DNA of 64,000 bases from Asaia prunellae JCM 25354 (lineage in GTDB: Bacteria; Pseudomonadota; Alphaproteobacteria; Acetobacterales; Acetobacteraceae). The translations under genes and the position numbers were made by a program. The notes under the pieces were generated by a model, which was not told where the DNA came from, did no database searches, and saw only the letters and a list, made by a program, of their open reading frames with translations. Positions 49,839 to 59,917 of the stretch are shown one piece after another; position 1 is the first letter of the stretch, and every line of letters starts with the position of its first letter. The stretch covers positions 1 through 64,000 of the forward strand of contig NZ_BAJV01000002.1 of NCBI RefSeq assembly GCF_000613885.1. Direction: 5' to 3'.

Positions 49839-51224
49839 TCAGGCGGCAATATTTTCTATAGTGGGGATTATTTCTTTTATTTCTATGCAGATAATATAGT
49901 CACTCATACTTTCCGGATTGATGTCGCGTAATGGTGCAACACCATTTGTCCAGCGATAGGATGCCTCTTCTTTCCGATGCCAGCCGAAATCAAAGTCTTC
50001 TGTGAGATGTATGTCATATTCGTAGGATGAATTCGCTCCATAAACCGAGATCGCGCCTATATGCGCCCCAAGGTGGCGACGATCATCGATGAAACTACCG
50101 ATCAGATCTGAAGGTCTTGCACAGCTCGAAACCAGCAGAAGATCACGATCAGCAGTATTTACGGCAAATATATATTTTTGGTCTGTTATACGCAGTGGTG
50201 TAATAATATTTCCCCTGCCATCCTCAAGCTGAACGAAGGTCGAGCATCGGCTTTCGCTGGAGATTTCATGGTCCCCCCATAGTGTCTTTGCTCTTTCGAG
50301 AAGCTGGAGGAAGATACCCTCTACGAAATTCCGCGATGTATCGAGTGGCGCTGCGGCATCGTTCTCCCATGATTTCAGTGTGCCATGCGAGGCGTCGGAG
50401 AGGATGGACTGCGCATTTTCCCTTGTGCGGAGGTAACTCTCGGTTTTGAGGTTGTTCGATACAACAATCCTGTGTGTTTCGAATTCAATATGAAAATACT
50501 CATATTGATCTATTTCTTCATAAACGATGCTTATACCATTCACGAGCATGCGGACTGGCACGAATTTGCCATCTATGAAAATGCAATGCTCCTCCGTTAC
50601 CCTCAGATCATTATCCGGAACATTTTCAGAGAAAGCATTTTTCAGAATACGGACGGGCTGATGCCTGATACTGCCAATAAAGTCATCGTTTTTGACCGTT
50701 TTGGATTCAACCGAGATGATGCGATCGATTGTTTCCTGGCCTTGCGCATCCAGTACGCAAACTTCCATACCAATACGGAGATCCTCGACGGCAATCATTC
50801 CCTGAGGCGTCTTGATCATGCTGCCTGCCAGGAAGCATGCGCCATCCCAGGCAGTACCCATCCAGTTTCTGAAAAGCAGACCAGTTCCTGCTGGTCCATT
50901 GACCGTCACGTAAGCCTGACTGACTGAGCTTGGCATCACGAATGAGTATTTCGACAGATCAACACTGTTATCTGCAATAACAATCCAGCCGCCGCTCACC
51001 TGTACAACGAGTATCTTGAGTGTTGATAATCCATATACCTGGTTTGCTGTATATGTATAGGTCTTCCCGTCAATGGTTACCTGACGGCCAGTCCCATAAG
51101 TTACAGTGCTTTGATGCTTGTATCCTGTGTTTCCCAGTGGGGCACTTGGGAAAAAGTTTGTCTGGTACGTGTATGTGCCTGAGGTGGGAAGGCTGAAGCT
51201 TGGATTGGGTGTCTGAATTGCCAT
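49839..51224 (-). CDS. Hint (hedgehog/intein) domain-containing protein
   Basis: 461 residues. Residues 1 to about 125 are a Thr/Tyr/Gly-rich beta domain (TYGTGRQVTIDGKTYTYTANQVYG). The Hint_2 domain begins at the catalytic-type Cys130: CFLAGSMIKTPQGMIAVEDLRIGMEV, continuing with QPVRILKNAF, VTEEHCIFIDGKFVPVRMLVNG and YFHIEFETHRIVVSNNLKTESYL. The C-terminal 180 residues contain DLIGSFIDDRRHLGAHIGAIS. Such proteins are numerous in acetic acid bacteria; self-cleavage and adhesion are proposed but largely untested. Gene and flanks are AT-rich compared with neighbours, a sign of transfer. AAGGGC lies 12 bases before the ATG. Confidence 0.85.
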   Translation of the reverse strand: MAIQTPNPSFSLPTSGTYTYQTNFFPSAPLGNTGYKHQSTVTYGTGRQVTIDGKTYTYTANQVYGLSTLKILVVQVSGGWIVIADNSVDLSKYSFVMPSSVSQAYVTVNGPAGTGLLFRNWMGTAWDGACFLAGSMIKTPQGMIAVEDLRIGMEVCVLDAQGQETIDRIISVESKTVKNDDFIGSIRHQPVRILKNAFSENVPDNDLRVTEEHCIFIDGKFVPVRMLVNGISIVYEEIDQYEYFHIEFETHRIVVSNNLKTESYLRTRENAQSILSDASHGTLKSWENDAAAPLDTSRNFVEGIFLQLLERAKTLWGDHEISSESRCSTFVQLEDGRGNIITPLRITDQKYIFAVNTADRDLLLVSSCARPSDLIGSFIDDRRHLGAHIGAISVYGANSSYEYDIHLTEDFDFGWHRKEEASYRWTNGVAPLRDINPESMSDYIICIEIKEIIPTIENIAA

Positions 51225-51562
51225 GGATTTCTGCCCTTGTTATTGTAATCGGTCCTCATCCAATAAATATTTAGCATCCATAGGAATAAAATTGTCAATT
51301 TGGATTGAATTCTTATTTTTGATAAATTAATTCGAAATATATAAATACCGAATATAATTCTCTTTTTCTCTTTAATTGATGTAAATTTAACGATTTTGGG
51401 ATGGTTTGGCTTCTCAACCCTTTCGCAGTCATGATTGGCAGGTTCTGCGCTGACATGAGGCAATCGGGTTGAACAGGCCAAGGCACACGCTCATCTGGCT
51501 TTTCATTGCCGAGCGCAGTCACGGGGTCCGCAGGTCAGGTAATAACTGATCGTTCTTCTTGT
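51225..51562. other. Intergenic region, right edge of the island
   Basis: About 340 bases; 51240-51400 is AT-rich and probably holds the Hint gene promoter. No repeat of the tRNA-Arg or tRNA-Pro 3' end was recognised here. Confidence 0.45.
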
Positions 51563-53017
51563 TCAGGCGACAGGAGGAGGCGCAGGATCGACGGTGACAG
51601 CAGTGCCACTCTGAAGCAGGTCTTTGGCTTCTTCCGGACTACCCACTGCCGGGGGCGATCCACGCAGGGGCATGCCTGCAGTCTCCCGTACGGTCAGCAT
51701 TGTGACGATACCAATGAAGGCTGCACCCATCAGATACCAGGCAGGGAGATCCAGATAGGATGTCTTTCTCACCAGCCAGGCCATGAGAAGGGGGGTTGTG
51801 CCTCCGAACAGGGAAACTGAAAGATTGAAGGCCACTGAAAGGGCCGTGTAGCGAATGGGTGTATAGAACAGGGCAGGTAATGTGGAGGGCATGGAGCTTG
51901 TGAAACCAGCCAGGGTGACGCCCAGGAGCATGAGGCCCAGAAAAATAAGGCCGTCGGAATGACTCTGGATCAGATGGAAACACGGTATGGAGAGGATCAG
52001 AAGCGCAGCTGAAGCCCCGACAATCATCGGTCTTCTGCCGATACGATCGCTCAGCAGCCCGCCGACTATATTGATGGGCATCATCAGGATCATGACGACG
52101 ATGATAAGGATCAGGCCCTTGCTCTCGGCATACCCAAGAGACACCGTCATGTAACTGGGAATATAGGCCAGTAGCATGTAATCGGTCACATTGAAGACGA
52201 GCACGAGCCCGACACATTTTACCAGTTGTCGCCAGTGTACAGCAAAGAGGTAGCGCCAGCCTGGGCGCGCATGCTCGCGTTTTTCCGACTCAGCGGCATA
52301 AGCCTTGAACGAGGGTGTTTCCTCAAGTCTGACACGTGCATAGAGCCCCAGAAGGCCCAGAGGCGCGGCGATAAGGAAGGGAATGCGCCAGCCCCATGAG
52401 AGCATTGCTTCCTCGCCCAGGCCCAGTTGGAGCAGGGTTACCACGCTGGCGCCGGCCACGTATCCGGCAAGTGTCCCGAATTCGAGCCAGCTACCCATCA
52501 GCCCTCTGCGGCGGTCAGTCGAATATTCAGCAATGAATGTTGCTGCGCCTCCATATTCTCCGCCAGTCGAGAAACCCTGCACCAGGCGCGCGCAGAGCAG
52601 CAATATCGGAGCCCATATACCGATCGATGCGTAGGAGGGAATCAGGCCAATAGCAAACGTGCCAAGAGCCATCGATATCATGGTGGCGGCCAGGACCTTC
52701 TGCCGACCATATCGGTCTCCCAGCGGGCCGAATATTGCTCCTCCGATAGGCCGTATCAGAAATGCAATCGAGAATGTTGCAAGAGTAGCGATCAGGCTGA
52801 TCGAGGCATCATTGTCAGGAAAAAAGACCTTGCTCAATGTGACGGCGATATAGCCGTAAACACCAAAATCGAACCATTCCATAGCATTGCCAAGGGCAGC
52901 AGCACCCACGGCGCGTTTGAGCATCTCGGAATCAACCACGGTAATATCGTCATGATCGAGTTGCCGACTGCTCTTGAACCATCCAAGGTGATGGGAAGAT
53001 AATCTGGGTTTCTTCAT
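51563..53017 (-). CDS. MFS transporter, metabolite:H+ symporter (MHS/ProP-like) family
   Basis: 484 residues, about 12 helices. MHS landmarks: GNAMEWFDFGVYGYIAVTLSKVFFP, RPIGGAIFGPLGDRYGRQKVLA, LLLCARLVQGFSTGGEYGGAATFIAEY and the second-half loop GGLLSDRIGRRPMIVGASAALL. Relatives carry proline/betaine, citrate, shikimate or dicarboxylates by proton symport; the substrate cannot be fixed. Intact. The long hydrophilic N-terminus (about 40 residues) and the Pro-rich C-terminus are family-like. Confidence 0.92.
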   Translation of the reverse strand: MKKPRLSSHHLGWFKSSRQLDHDDITVVDSEMLKRAVGAAALGNAMEWFDFGVYGYIAVTLSKVFFPDNDASISLIATLATFSIAFLIRPIGGAIFGPLGDRYGRQKVLAATMISMALGTFAIGLIPSYASIGIWAPILLLCARLVQGFSTGGEYGGAATFIAEYSTDRRRGLMGSWLEFGTLAGYVAGASVVTLLQLGLGEEAMLSWGWRIPFLIAAPLGLLGLYARVRLEETPSFKAYAAESEKREHARPGWRYLFAVHWRQLVKCVGLVLVFNVTDYMLLAYIPSYMTVSLGYAESKGLILIIVVMILMMPINIVGGLLSDRIGRRPMIVGASAALLILSIPCFHLIQSHSDGLIFLGLMLLGVTLAGFTSSMPSTLPALFYTPIRYTALSVAFNLSVSLFGGTTPLLMAWLVRKTSYLDLPAWYLMGAAFIGIVTMLTVRETAGMPLRGSPPAVGSPEEAKDLLQSGTAVTVDPAPPPVA

Positions 53018-53435
53018 CAGTAATACTCCCGCATTACTTTGAGGAAGAAAGATTTTTCAGAAGGTTCAGACTGCGTCAGGATGGAGATCGGTAAAATCAT
53101 TCATCCTGTGTAGCATAAAATCATTAAAATGTCTAAAATGTCATCTTCTTCATTCCGGAACAGGTGTCTGTCTGCGCGGAAAGCGTAGTCCCGAGATATC
53201 ACCAGCACGCAGTCGTTCGTATGTTATGGAACAGTTCCCGTATCGAACAGGAGCAGCTGGCCAGACTGTATAACGCCTCTCCTCAGTCAGGGGTCAAAGC
53301 GAGCTTTCTGGCTGTTCTGCCGTGTTCGGTTTTATTTGCGCTTCTGGAATGAAAGGATTCGTCGTAGGAGCGAAGGGTGACGAAGCCCGTATGCTTGGAC
53401 CTGCGCTGGAGACGAGATGTCGCTTGGATTAACGC
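53018..53435. other. Divergent intergenic region
   Basis: About 420 bases between the MHS gene and the sensor kinase. A short open frame (53164-53352) has no family likeness. No clear promoter or repeat found. Confidence 0.4.
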
Positions 53436-55367
53436 ATGGTTGACAGGATACCGTTGATGGTCGGAATAGCCGCATACGATATTTTCGATACCCCTCCCGA
53501 ACGCGGTTATGACGATCTGGTCCTGCTCGCAGCCCAGATTTGCAATACGCCGATAGCCATCATGAGTCTGGTGGGGGAAGAGCGCCAGTGGTTCAAGGCA
53601 CGGACAGGTATTCCCTTCTCCGAGACATCTATTGACAGCTCGATCTGCCGTCTGGTGGTCGAAGAGAATGGCCCGATCGAAATTGAAGATCTTGCCATTG
53701 ATCCGAGAACAGCCGGGAACGAGCTTGTTCTGGAGGCGCCGAAAATCAGGTTCTATGCGGGCATGCCGCTTCGAACGCCATTCGGTACGATCGGAGCCCT
53801 GGCGGTTATTGACGATGTGGCAAGGGCGGGAGGACTGTCTGTTGAGCAGCGGGCTGCCCTCGAAAAGCTTGCCGGTCTTGTCGTTGACCTTCTGGAGTTG
53901 CGTCGTCGTAGCCTGGCCCTGGCCGTGACCCAGAAGCGTTGGCAAAGTCTGTTCCAGACCATGGAGGAGGGGTTTTTTCTGGCGCAGGTGCTGCGTAATG
54001 ACGCCGGAGACATTTGCGACTGGGTCTATCATGAGGTCAATCCGGCCTGGGTACGTCAGGTGGGTATTCCTGCAGAGGTAACCATAGGTAAAACGTACGG
54101 TGCGCTTTTCCCGTTCGTCGAGGCAGAATGGATCGATCTTGCTGCGAAGGCAGTAGCGGAAGACAGGCCCGTGCCTTTCCTTCAGCGTGTCAAGGCAACT
54201 GGCCGCTGGTACGGGGGCGGTTTCTATCCGGTAGGGCAGGGTTTTTTTTCCGGTACTTTTCGCGAAGTGACCAGTGAAGTTGCGGCGCAGAACCGTCAGG
54301 CTGGTCTGATTGCTCTGGGCGATGTGCTGCGTGATGAGCGTGATGTCACTGTGATGATCAGTCAGGCCATGGCTGTTATCGGCGAAGCTTTTTCTGCAGA
54401 TCGTGCCACTTATGGTGAACTTGATCATCACATAGAAACCCTTACCGTGGCCGAGGGCTGGGCGCTGCCCGGAATGCCGCCGATTGCGGGCGTTTATCGG
54501 TTTGATGATTATGGCCGTCTGCGTGAAACCCTGCTGGCCGGAGAAGCGCTAGTGATCCGGGATATTCTTACCGATCCGCGTACGCGGGACGACAGTCAGG
54601 GGTGGCTTGCGCTCAGGCACGTGGCGTGATCAACGTACCGGTGCGGGAAGACGGGCGTAACGTGGCCCTGCTTCTGGTTCATTTTTCGCATCCCCATGAC
54701 TGGCTGATGAAGAAATACACTGGCTGCACAATGCTGCAGACAGGCTGGAACATGCGATTGCCCGCAGACGTGCTGATGAACTCCAGATCATGATCAATGG
54801 CGAGATTGCCCATCGGCTGCGCAATACTCTGGCCATGGTGCAGGCCGTCGCGCGCATGACGTTGCGGGATGCTCTTTCCAGGGAGGAGGCGACGCGCTTT
54901 TATGAGCGGCTGCAATCGCTCGGCCGCGCGCATGATCTGCTTCATTGCGAAGAGCAGCACACCGCACTTCTTGGTGATCTCATTACCAATATTCTGGGCG
55001 ATGCAAGTGCGCTGGAACGCTGTGAGGTAACGGTCCGGTCGTCCGTCTTGGCTCACGTGCAGCCATGTCCACGGCATTGCTGATTCATGAGATGACAACC
55101 AACGCCTGTAAACACGGGGCTCTTACGGCTCCGGAGGGGAAAATTGCCATCACCTGGCATCTTGAGGCCCAGGAAACCGGCAGTGAACTGGTCCTTTTGT
55201 GGAAGGAAAGGGACGGTCCCGCGATAACGCCTCCTTCGCACGGTGGCTTTGGATCCCGACTAATATCCTTTGGTCTGATTGGAACGGGAGGCGTCTTTCT
55301 GCGCTATGAAAAGGAAGGTCTGTCAGCCAGTTTCCGGGCTGACGCAGAAAAGATCATGAGGACGTAA
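53436..55367 (+). pseudogene. GAF-PAS-GAF sensor HWE histidine kinase, three 1-base deletions
   Basis: Corrected length about 644 residues. GAF domain (DDLVLLAAQICNTPIAIMSLVGEERQWFKARTG), PAS (RWQSLFQTMEEGFFLAQVL), second GAF (VTVMISQAMAVIGEAFSADRATYG), then HWE kinase: H-box GEIAHRLRNTLAMVQAVARM, N-box HEMTTNACKHGAL, WKE and GGFGSRLI. The frame breaks at about 54611 (LA to QARGVINVPVRE), 54705 (DWLM to EEIHWLHNAADRLEHA) and 55040 (to VRLGSRAAMSTALLIHEM), each fixed by one added base. It ends one base into the start of a response-regulator gene. No membrane segment, so a soluble sensor of a small ligand or light is likely. Confidence 0.88.
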
Positions 55368-55750
55368 TGGCTCATTCACTTAATGTCAGGGATCGACCGG
55401 TGACCACTGTGCTGGTCGTCGAGGACGAGCCTTTGCAGCGTCTGAGCCTCATGGATCTGCTTGAAGAAGCCGGCTATCAGGTTGCCGATGCTTCTGACGC
55501 TGATCAGGCTCTGATCATTCTCGAAAACCGCCCTGATATCCGTATTGTTCTGGCTGATGTTGATATGCCGGGTTCGATGGACGGTTTACGCTTGGCTGCC
55601 CTTGTTCGTGATCGCTGGCCACCAATCGAGATCATCGTGACCAGTGGTCGAGGTATTCCCCAGCTTTCGGCCATACCGGCGCGTGCCATGTTCCTGCCCA
55701 AGCCACTTAATGAACAGCGTGTGAAAGAGGCTCTTCTTCTTTTCAGCTGA
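55367..55750 (+). CDS. Single-domain response regulator
   Basis: 127 residues, receiver only. TVLVVEDEPLQRLSLMDLLEEAGYQVADA with the acidic pair, phospho-acceptor Asp in IVLADVDMPGSMDGLRLA, Thr/Ser in EIIVTSGRG and Lys in FLPKPLNEQRV. Start overlaps the kinase stop by one base, so it is the cognate partner. No output domain: phosphate is passed on or it acts by protein contact. Confidence 0.93.
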   Translation: MAHSLNVRDRPVTTVLVVEDEPLQRLSLMDLLEEAGYQVADASDADQALIILENRPDIRIVLADVDMPGSMDGLRLAALVRDRWPPIEIIVTSGRGIPQLSAIPARAMFLPKPLNEQRVKEALLLFS

Positions 55751-55771
55751 GGTGCAGTGTTACTCTTCCTG

Positions 55772-56751
55772 TCAGGATAATCGGGTGTCGCCTGCAGGTT
55801 GGCTGGGTTTACGATGTGCGGCAACACAGCACAGAACGCTCGCAACGATGAAAAGGAACGAGGCAATTTCAAGTGGATGGGGCATGCGCCGGTCCCAGAG
55901 AAAACCGTAGAGCAGGGCGAAAAGCGTTTCGAACAGGATCATCTGTCCTGTCAGCGTCAGAGGTAGGAGCTGACTCATCCGGTTCCAGAGCGCATTGCCA
56001 CAAAGTGACGCAATGACGGCAACCCCGATCGAGACGGCAGCGAAGCGACCCCAAGCCCCTATATCATGAGTGCCGGGCTCAAGGATCAGGGCAAGAGGGA
56101 GCATGATGACAGCCTGAGCTCCGGTAATCAGACCTGTCAGCAGGTTCCAGTCATGTGCCGATATATGAGTCAGGCGCGACAAAGCGCGGCTGTTTCCCAC
56201 GGCGAAACCGGTCCATGATACAAGGGCTGCACAGGCGCAGAACAAGCCGAGCAGGCTGCTGCTGCCTGTATCGGATGGCGGCTGACCCGTATGAAACAAT
56301 GCCTGCCAGCCAATGCAGAACGCTCCAATCATGCAGAAGAACAATGACGGGGCGAGTTTGAGAAAATGTGGGGCATCCTTGTCTCGGCTACCTATGATCG
56401 TTACGGCCACAGGCATGAAACCGATCACAAGTGAGGTAAGCGCAATACCACCTTTCTGTACTGCCATTGAGAGCATGACATAGTAGAAGCTGTTTCCGAA
56501 AAACGAGAGCCAGAAGAGCGTATGCCAGTCGCGGCTCTGCAGATTATGACACAGAGCCGGTAATCTGGTGCCGACCAGCATCAGCGCGATCAGACCATAG
56601 GCAAGGTAACGCCCTGAAGCGAGGTCGAGTGGTGGAAAATCGCGAGCCAGTTCCGGAGCCAGAAAGACCAGTCCCCACAGGCACCGGCACCGGCACCGCA
56701 TAACACGCCAAGAGGAAGGTTTTTCTGGTTGCGATTCGAAGGGGAAATCAT
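55772..56751 (-). pseudogene. EamA/DMT-family exporter, one 1-base deletion
   Basis: Ten-helix drug/metabolite transporter. From ATG 56751 (MISPSNRNQKNLPLGVLCGAGAGAC) the frame moves at about 56678 into WGLVFLAPELARDFPPLDLASGRYLAYG, one missing base. The two EamA repeats follow: SFFGNSFYYVMLSMAVQKGGIALTSLVIGFMPV and LLGLFCACAALVSWTGFAVGN, ending SFLFIVASVLCC. Corrected length 326 residues. Substrate unknown. Ten bases downstream of the PepSY gene on the same strand. Confidence 0.82.
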
Positions 56752-56761
56752 GTCGTCTCTT

Positions 56762-58225
56762 CTAGTCCCGTGGGGGGAGGCTGTCTTGTCTCTGCCGATG
56801 TTTCCTCGTTGTTGTGATGCGATAGCCAAGGCGCTTTATCCCCAGCAGAAAGCCTGACAGGCAGAGTGTGCTGACCCCAAGCAGAAGGGGTAGCACGATA
56901 ATGAGCCGGGCGATGGGCTGCCGGAGCCAGGGAAAAAAGTCGAGATCGTGAGGGCCATAGATGATCCAGCGAGATCCTTTTGTACCTGATTCTGCGATCA
57001 GGAGCGGGGTTCCTGTTCTCGTATCGAGATAGGCTCTGACCCCGTCAGGACCGGTGACGCGGAATACCGGGAAGAAGCGGGTAAAATGTCGTGTTGAAAA
57101 ATAATAGGCATCATCCTGACCAAGCGTAATGACCTGGGCAGACACATGGTTGCGGGTCAGGGTTTTCTCGATGTCTTCCTGAGTGAGAGGGACTGGGTTC
57201 AGGGAAATACCGAAAGTCGAGGACTTACCATTTTCGGTAGTTGCGGCAATAAAGGGTATGCCACTCCATGAGCTGAGCCTGATATCACGCAGGCCGCATT
57301 CCGGATGAGCATGGAGTTCAGTCATTACTTGGGACAATTCGCCGCGTGATACAAAGCCCTCGAATATCTTTGTCCACTCCGGTACAGGGCCGCGCGCGAG
57401 AAAACCGGCCGGGTTCATGCTCAGAAAGCCGGTTGTAATCCATGAGAGAAGCATCAGCCCGAAAATAATTCCGCTAACATGATGCAGGCGATGGAAACCC
57501 CGGTAGGGCGAAAAACTCTTCCCGCTCCTGATGCGCCGCCATCCGATCCAGAGGCCCGTGGTGGTAAGCGCCACGCCGGACCCGGAAAGAACACATAGCG
57601 TATAGACCCAGGCGGTCTGGTGACGCTTGAGCAATGAGGGGTAAAGCCAGTGAGGGATGGCCCCGAACCATGACCAGAACCGGCTGTTCCGGGTTGTGGC
57701 CTGCATGACATCGCCTGTCTCGGGAGAGAGATAGACAACGTTTCTATCCGGATCATCCACGGCAAAACGGTAAAATCCGGATTGATGACCTTTCGTGTTG
57801 AGGATCCACTGATCGTGGTCGCGAAGTCCGTCGAAATGCGCGCTACCTGCAGTCAGACCGACATAGCGGACAGCGTTTCCGGCCAGATCCTCAGGCGATA
57901 AATGATATGGCCTGCCATTGCGCAGATCATAGGTTCTTACAATTCCCGTTTCGGCATAAGCGAGCAGCAGAGGAATCCTGCCAGCCATCAGAACCCTGAA
58001 GGCGCGGTACCGCTCTTTCAGGGGAGGCAGAACGGCTGGATCTTCCAGGCTTATGGTGTTGTGGGCCAGGGCAGCCTGAAGCTCGTCACGCTGTGGCCAT
58101 GCTTTCCAGAGCATGACGACGCCTGAAAGGCACCAGATGCACATCATCAAGCCCAGGGTGATGCCAGACCAGCGATGGAGCAGAAACAGCGTTCTGACGG
58201 CTTTCTTGCGTAAAGCCGGTTTCAT
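56762..58225 (-). CDS. PepSY-associated transmembrane protein
   Basis: 487 residues from ATG 58225; in-frame codons further upstream lie in the pncA 3' end and are not used. Four main membrane segments: RTLFLLHRWSGITLGLMMCIWCLSGVVML, VYTLCVLSGSGVALTTTGLWIGWRRI, FHRLHHVSGIIFGLMLLSWITTGFLSMNPAG and PIARLIIVLPLLLGVSTLCLSGFLLG. His residues beside the helices (LLHRWSG, FHRLHHVSG) fit heme- or iron-reductase-like PepSY proteins often coupled to siderophore uptake. No TonB receptor is adjacent. Function inferred only. Confidence 0.82.
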   Translation of the reverse strand: MKPALRKKAVRTLFLLHRWSGITLGLMMCIWCLSGVVMLWKAWPQRDELQAALAHNTISLEDPAVLPPLKERYRAFRVLMAGRIPLLLAYAETGIVRTYDLRNGRPYHLSPEDLAGNAVRYVGLTAGSAHFDGLRDHDQWILNTKGHQSGFYRFAVDDPDRNVVYLSPETGDVMQATTRNSRFWSWFGAIPHWLYPSLLKRHQTAWVYTLCVLSGSGVALTTTGLWIGWRRIRSGKSFSPYRGFHRLHHVSGIIFGLMLLSWITTGFLSMNPAGFLARGPVPEWTKIFEGFVSRGELSQVMTELHAHPECGLRDIRLSSWSGIPFIAATTENGKSSTFGISLNPVPLTQEDIEKTLTRNHVSAQVITLGQDDAYYFSTRHFTRFFPVFRVTGPDGVRAYLDTRTGTPLLIAESGTKGSRWIIYGPHDLDFFPWLRQPIARLIIVLPLLLGVSTLCLSGFLLGIKRLGYRITTTRKHRQRQDSLPPRD

Positions 58226-58361
58226 GAATTCGGCCAGATCGGTCTTGCTTTCAGCCGTCTGCCAGCGTGAGATATTTTGTGATGTACCGCAGAGCGTGAG
58301 TTTGTTGCCTGGTCGTGAAGAGAAACTCTGTCGCACGCTCTTTTCTGGAACGCGTTCGCGT

Positions 58362-58936
58362 TCATGTCTGGTCGATCTGTACGCCGTAGGCGACAAGATC
58401 ATTCAGGCAGGACGTATCGTCAGTGGAGATACCTCGGCAGGCCGCGCGCTTGATGACAGTCTCAAAGCCCAGCTTGCTGCAATCCCGTGCAGTGGCAGCA
58501 ACACAGAAGTCCAGAGCAACACCACAGATCGTAACGTGTCCGATACCGAGCCCACGAAGGAGACCATCGAGCCCGGTGGAATGGCGCTGATCGTTATCGA
58601 AAAAGGCTGAATAGGAATCGCAGGCAGGATCTAGCCCTTTATGGATGATATGGGTCAGGCGCCGCTGATCGAGAAGTGGTGGAAAATCGGCCCCTTTCGT
58701 GCCCGATACGCAATGAATGGGCCAGTCACCTCCATAGGGTGTGAAAGAACTGTGGTTTTCAGGATGCCAGTCCCTGCTGGCAACCAGAACATCGAAATCC
58801 TGATTCATGAGTGCATTGACTGCAGGTATGACCAGATCCCCCTGGGGAACCGCCAGACTGCTCCCGGCATGAAATCGTTCTGTACGTCTATGACCAGCAG
58901 GGTGCGGCGGGAAAAGGCATTTGGTGATGAGGCCAT
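58362..58936 (-). pseudogene. pncA: Nicotinamidase PncA, one 1-base deletion
   Basis: Converts nicotinamide to nicotinate for NAD salvage. Start at ATG 58936 (MASSPNAFSRRTLLVIDVQNDFMPG); the frame shifts at about 58864 into SSLAVPQGDLVIPAVNALM. Catalytic Asp is in LVIDVQNDF, Lys in HIIHKGLD and Cys in GVALDFCVAATARDC; metal ligands in ASRDWHPENHSSF. Corrected length 191 residues. Lies 20 bases after the HlyD-like gene on the same strand. Confidence 0.88.
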
Positions 58937-58956
58937 GAGAGAAAGCTCCACGTATC

Positions 58957-59904
58957 TCAGTGACCGATAACATGACGCATATCGTCGCCGAAATGATGCA
59001 GGGCATCTTTTGCCGACATATGCCGCCTGTGACCGTTTTCAGCCACGATCGTGACGGTGGCTGTCATGCCTGCTGCCAGATGAAGATCGGGCGGCAGCTG
59101 GTCAATATGCACACGCACAGGGATACGTTGGGCAAGCCGGACCCATGTATAGACCGGGTCGACAGAGGGGAGGCCCTGTGTCGCCGTGGTGGCATTCATG
59201 CTTGAGATACCTCTGGTGATGCTTTCTACATGGCCGAAAACCGGGTGATGTCCGCCCATCAGATCCATGCGTACCGGGTCACCTATCTCAATATTGTGGA
59301 TCTTGGTCTCTTCGAAATAGCCATCCACCCAATAAGAAGCTGAGTCGATGATCTGGATATTGACATGTCCGGCCGTCGCATAATCACCGGGGCGCATAAG
59401 GAGATTTGTGACATAGCCATCAATCGAGCTGTGGACGATCGTACGGTCAAGATCGATGCGTGCCTGACGCAATGCGGCCTGTGCGGCGTCATATTGCGCG
59501 CGCGCCTGTGCGGCCGCGGCTGCAAATTGCTGCTTTTCCTCAGTTGATACGGCAACTCCGGGGATGAGGCGGCGGCGCTGGTATTGCGAGATACGGAAGT
59601 CCAGATCGGCCTGCCGTTCCGTCAGATTGGCTTCAGCTGTGGCCACACGCACCTTGAAATCGAAAGGGTCGATCACGTAAAGCACGTCGCCACGATGAAC
59701 GAACTCATTGTCATGTACGCGCACATCAATGATTTCACCGGAAACACGTGGTGCCATATTCACCACCTGGGCACGTACCTGACCATTCCGTGTCCAGGGA
59801 GCTGCGGTATAGTAATCCCACAGGATGACCACCACGATCCCGGCAATAAAAAGGATCGACAGGGTGATGAGCCATCTGATCAGACGTGAGGCACGAGCAA
59901 GCAC
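58957..59904 (-). CDS. HlyD/AaeA-like membrane fusion protein
   Basis: About 315 residues from GTG 59904; the earlier in-frame codons overlap the DUF1656 gene. One N-terminal membrane anchor (LIRWLITLSILFIAGIVVVILWDYYTAAPWTRNGQVRAQVVNMAPRVSGEI), lipoyl-like half-motifs, a coiled-coil hairpin (about 80-160) and a beta-barrel domain (NIQIIDSASYWVDGYFEETKIHNIEIGDPVRMDLMGG). This layout is that of AaeA/EmrA fusion proteins. Acts with the FUSC pump encoded upstream in the same operon. Confidence 0.88.
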   Translation of the reverse strand: MLARASRLIRWLITLSILFIAGIVVVILWDYYTAAPWTRNGQVRAQVVNMAPRVSGEIIDVRVHDNEFVHRGDVLYVIDPFDFKVRVATAEANLTERQADLDFRISQYQRRRLIPGVAVSTEEKQQFAAAAAQARAQYDAAQAALRQARIDLDRTIVHSSIDGYVTNLLMRPGDYATAGHVNIQIIDSASYWVDGYFEETKIHNIEIGDPVRMDLMGGHHPVFGHVESITRGISSMNATTATQGLPSVDPVYTWVRLAQRIPVRVHIDQLPPDLHLAAGMTATVTIVAENGHRRHMSAKDALHHFGDDMRHVIGH

Positions 59905-59917
59905 GATCGGAGATCTT

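Noticed and set aside
45090-51562. Flanking att repeats of the island
   Set aside because: I looked for a second copy of the tRNA-Arg or tRNA-Pro 3' end and found none by eye.
53283-54431. Minus-strand open frame (382 codons) opposite the GAF/PAS kinase
   Set aside because: The plus strand encodes recognisable GAF and PAS domains; the antisense protein shows none.
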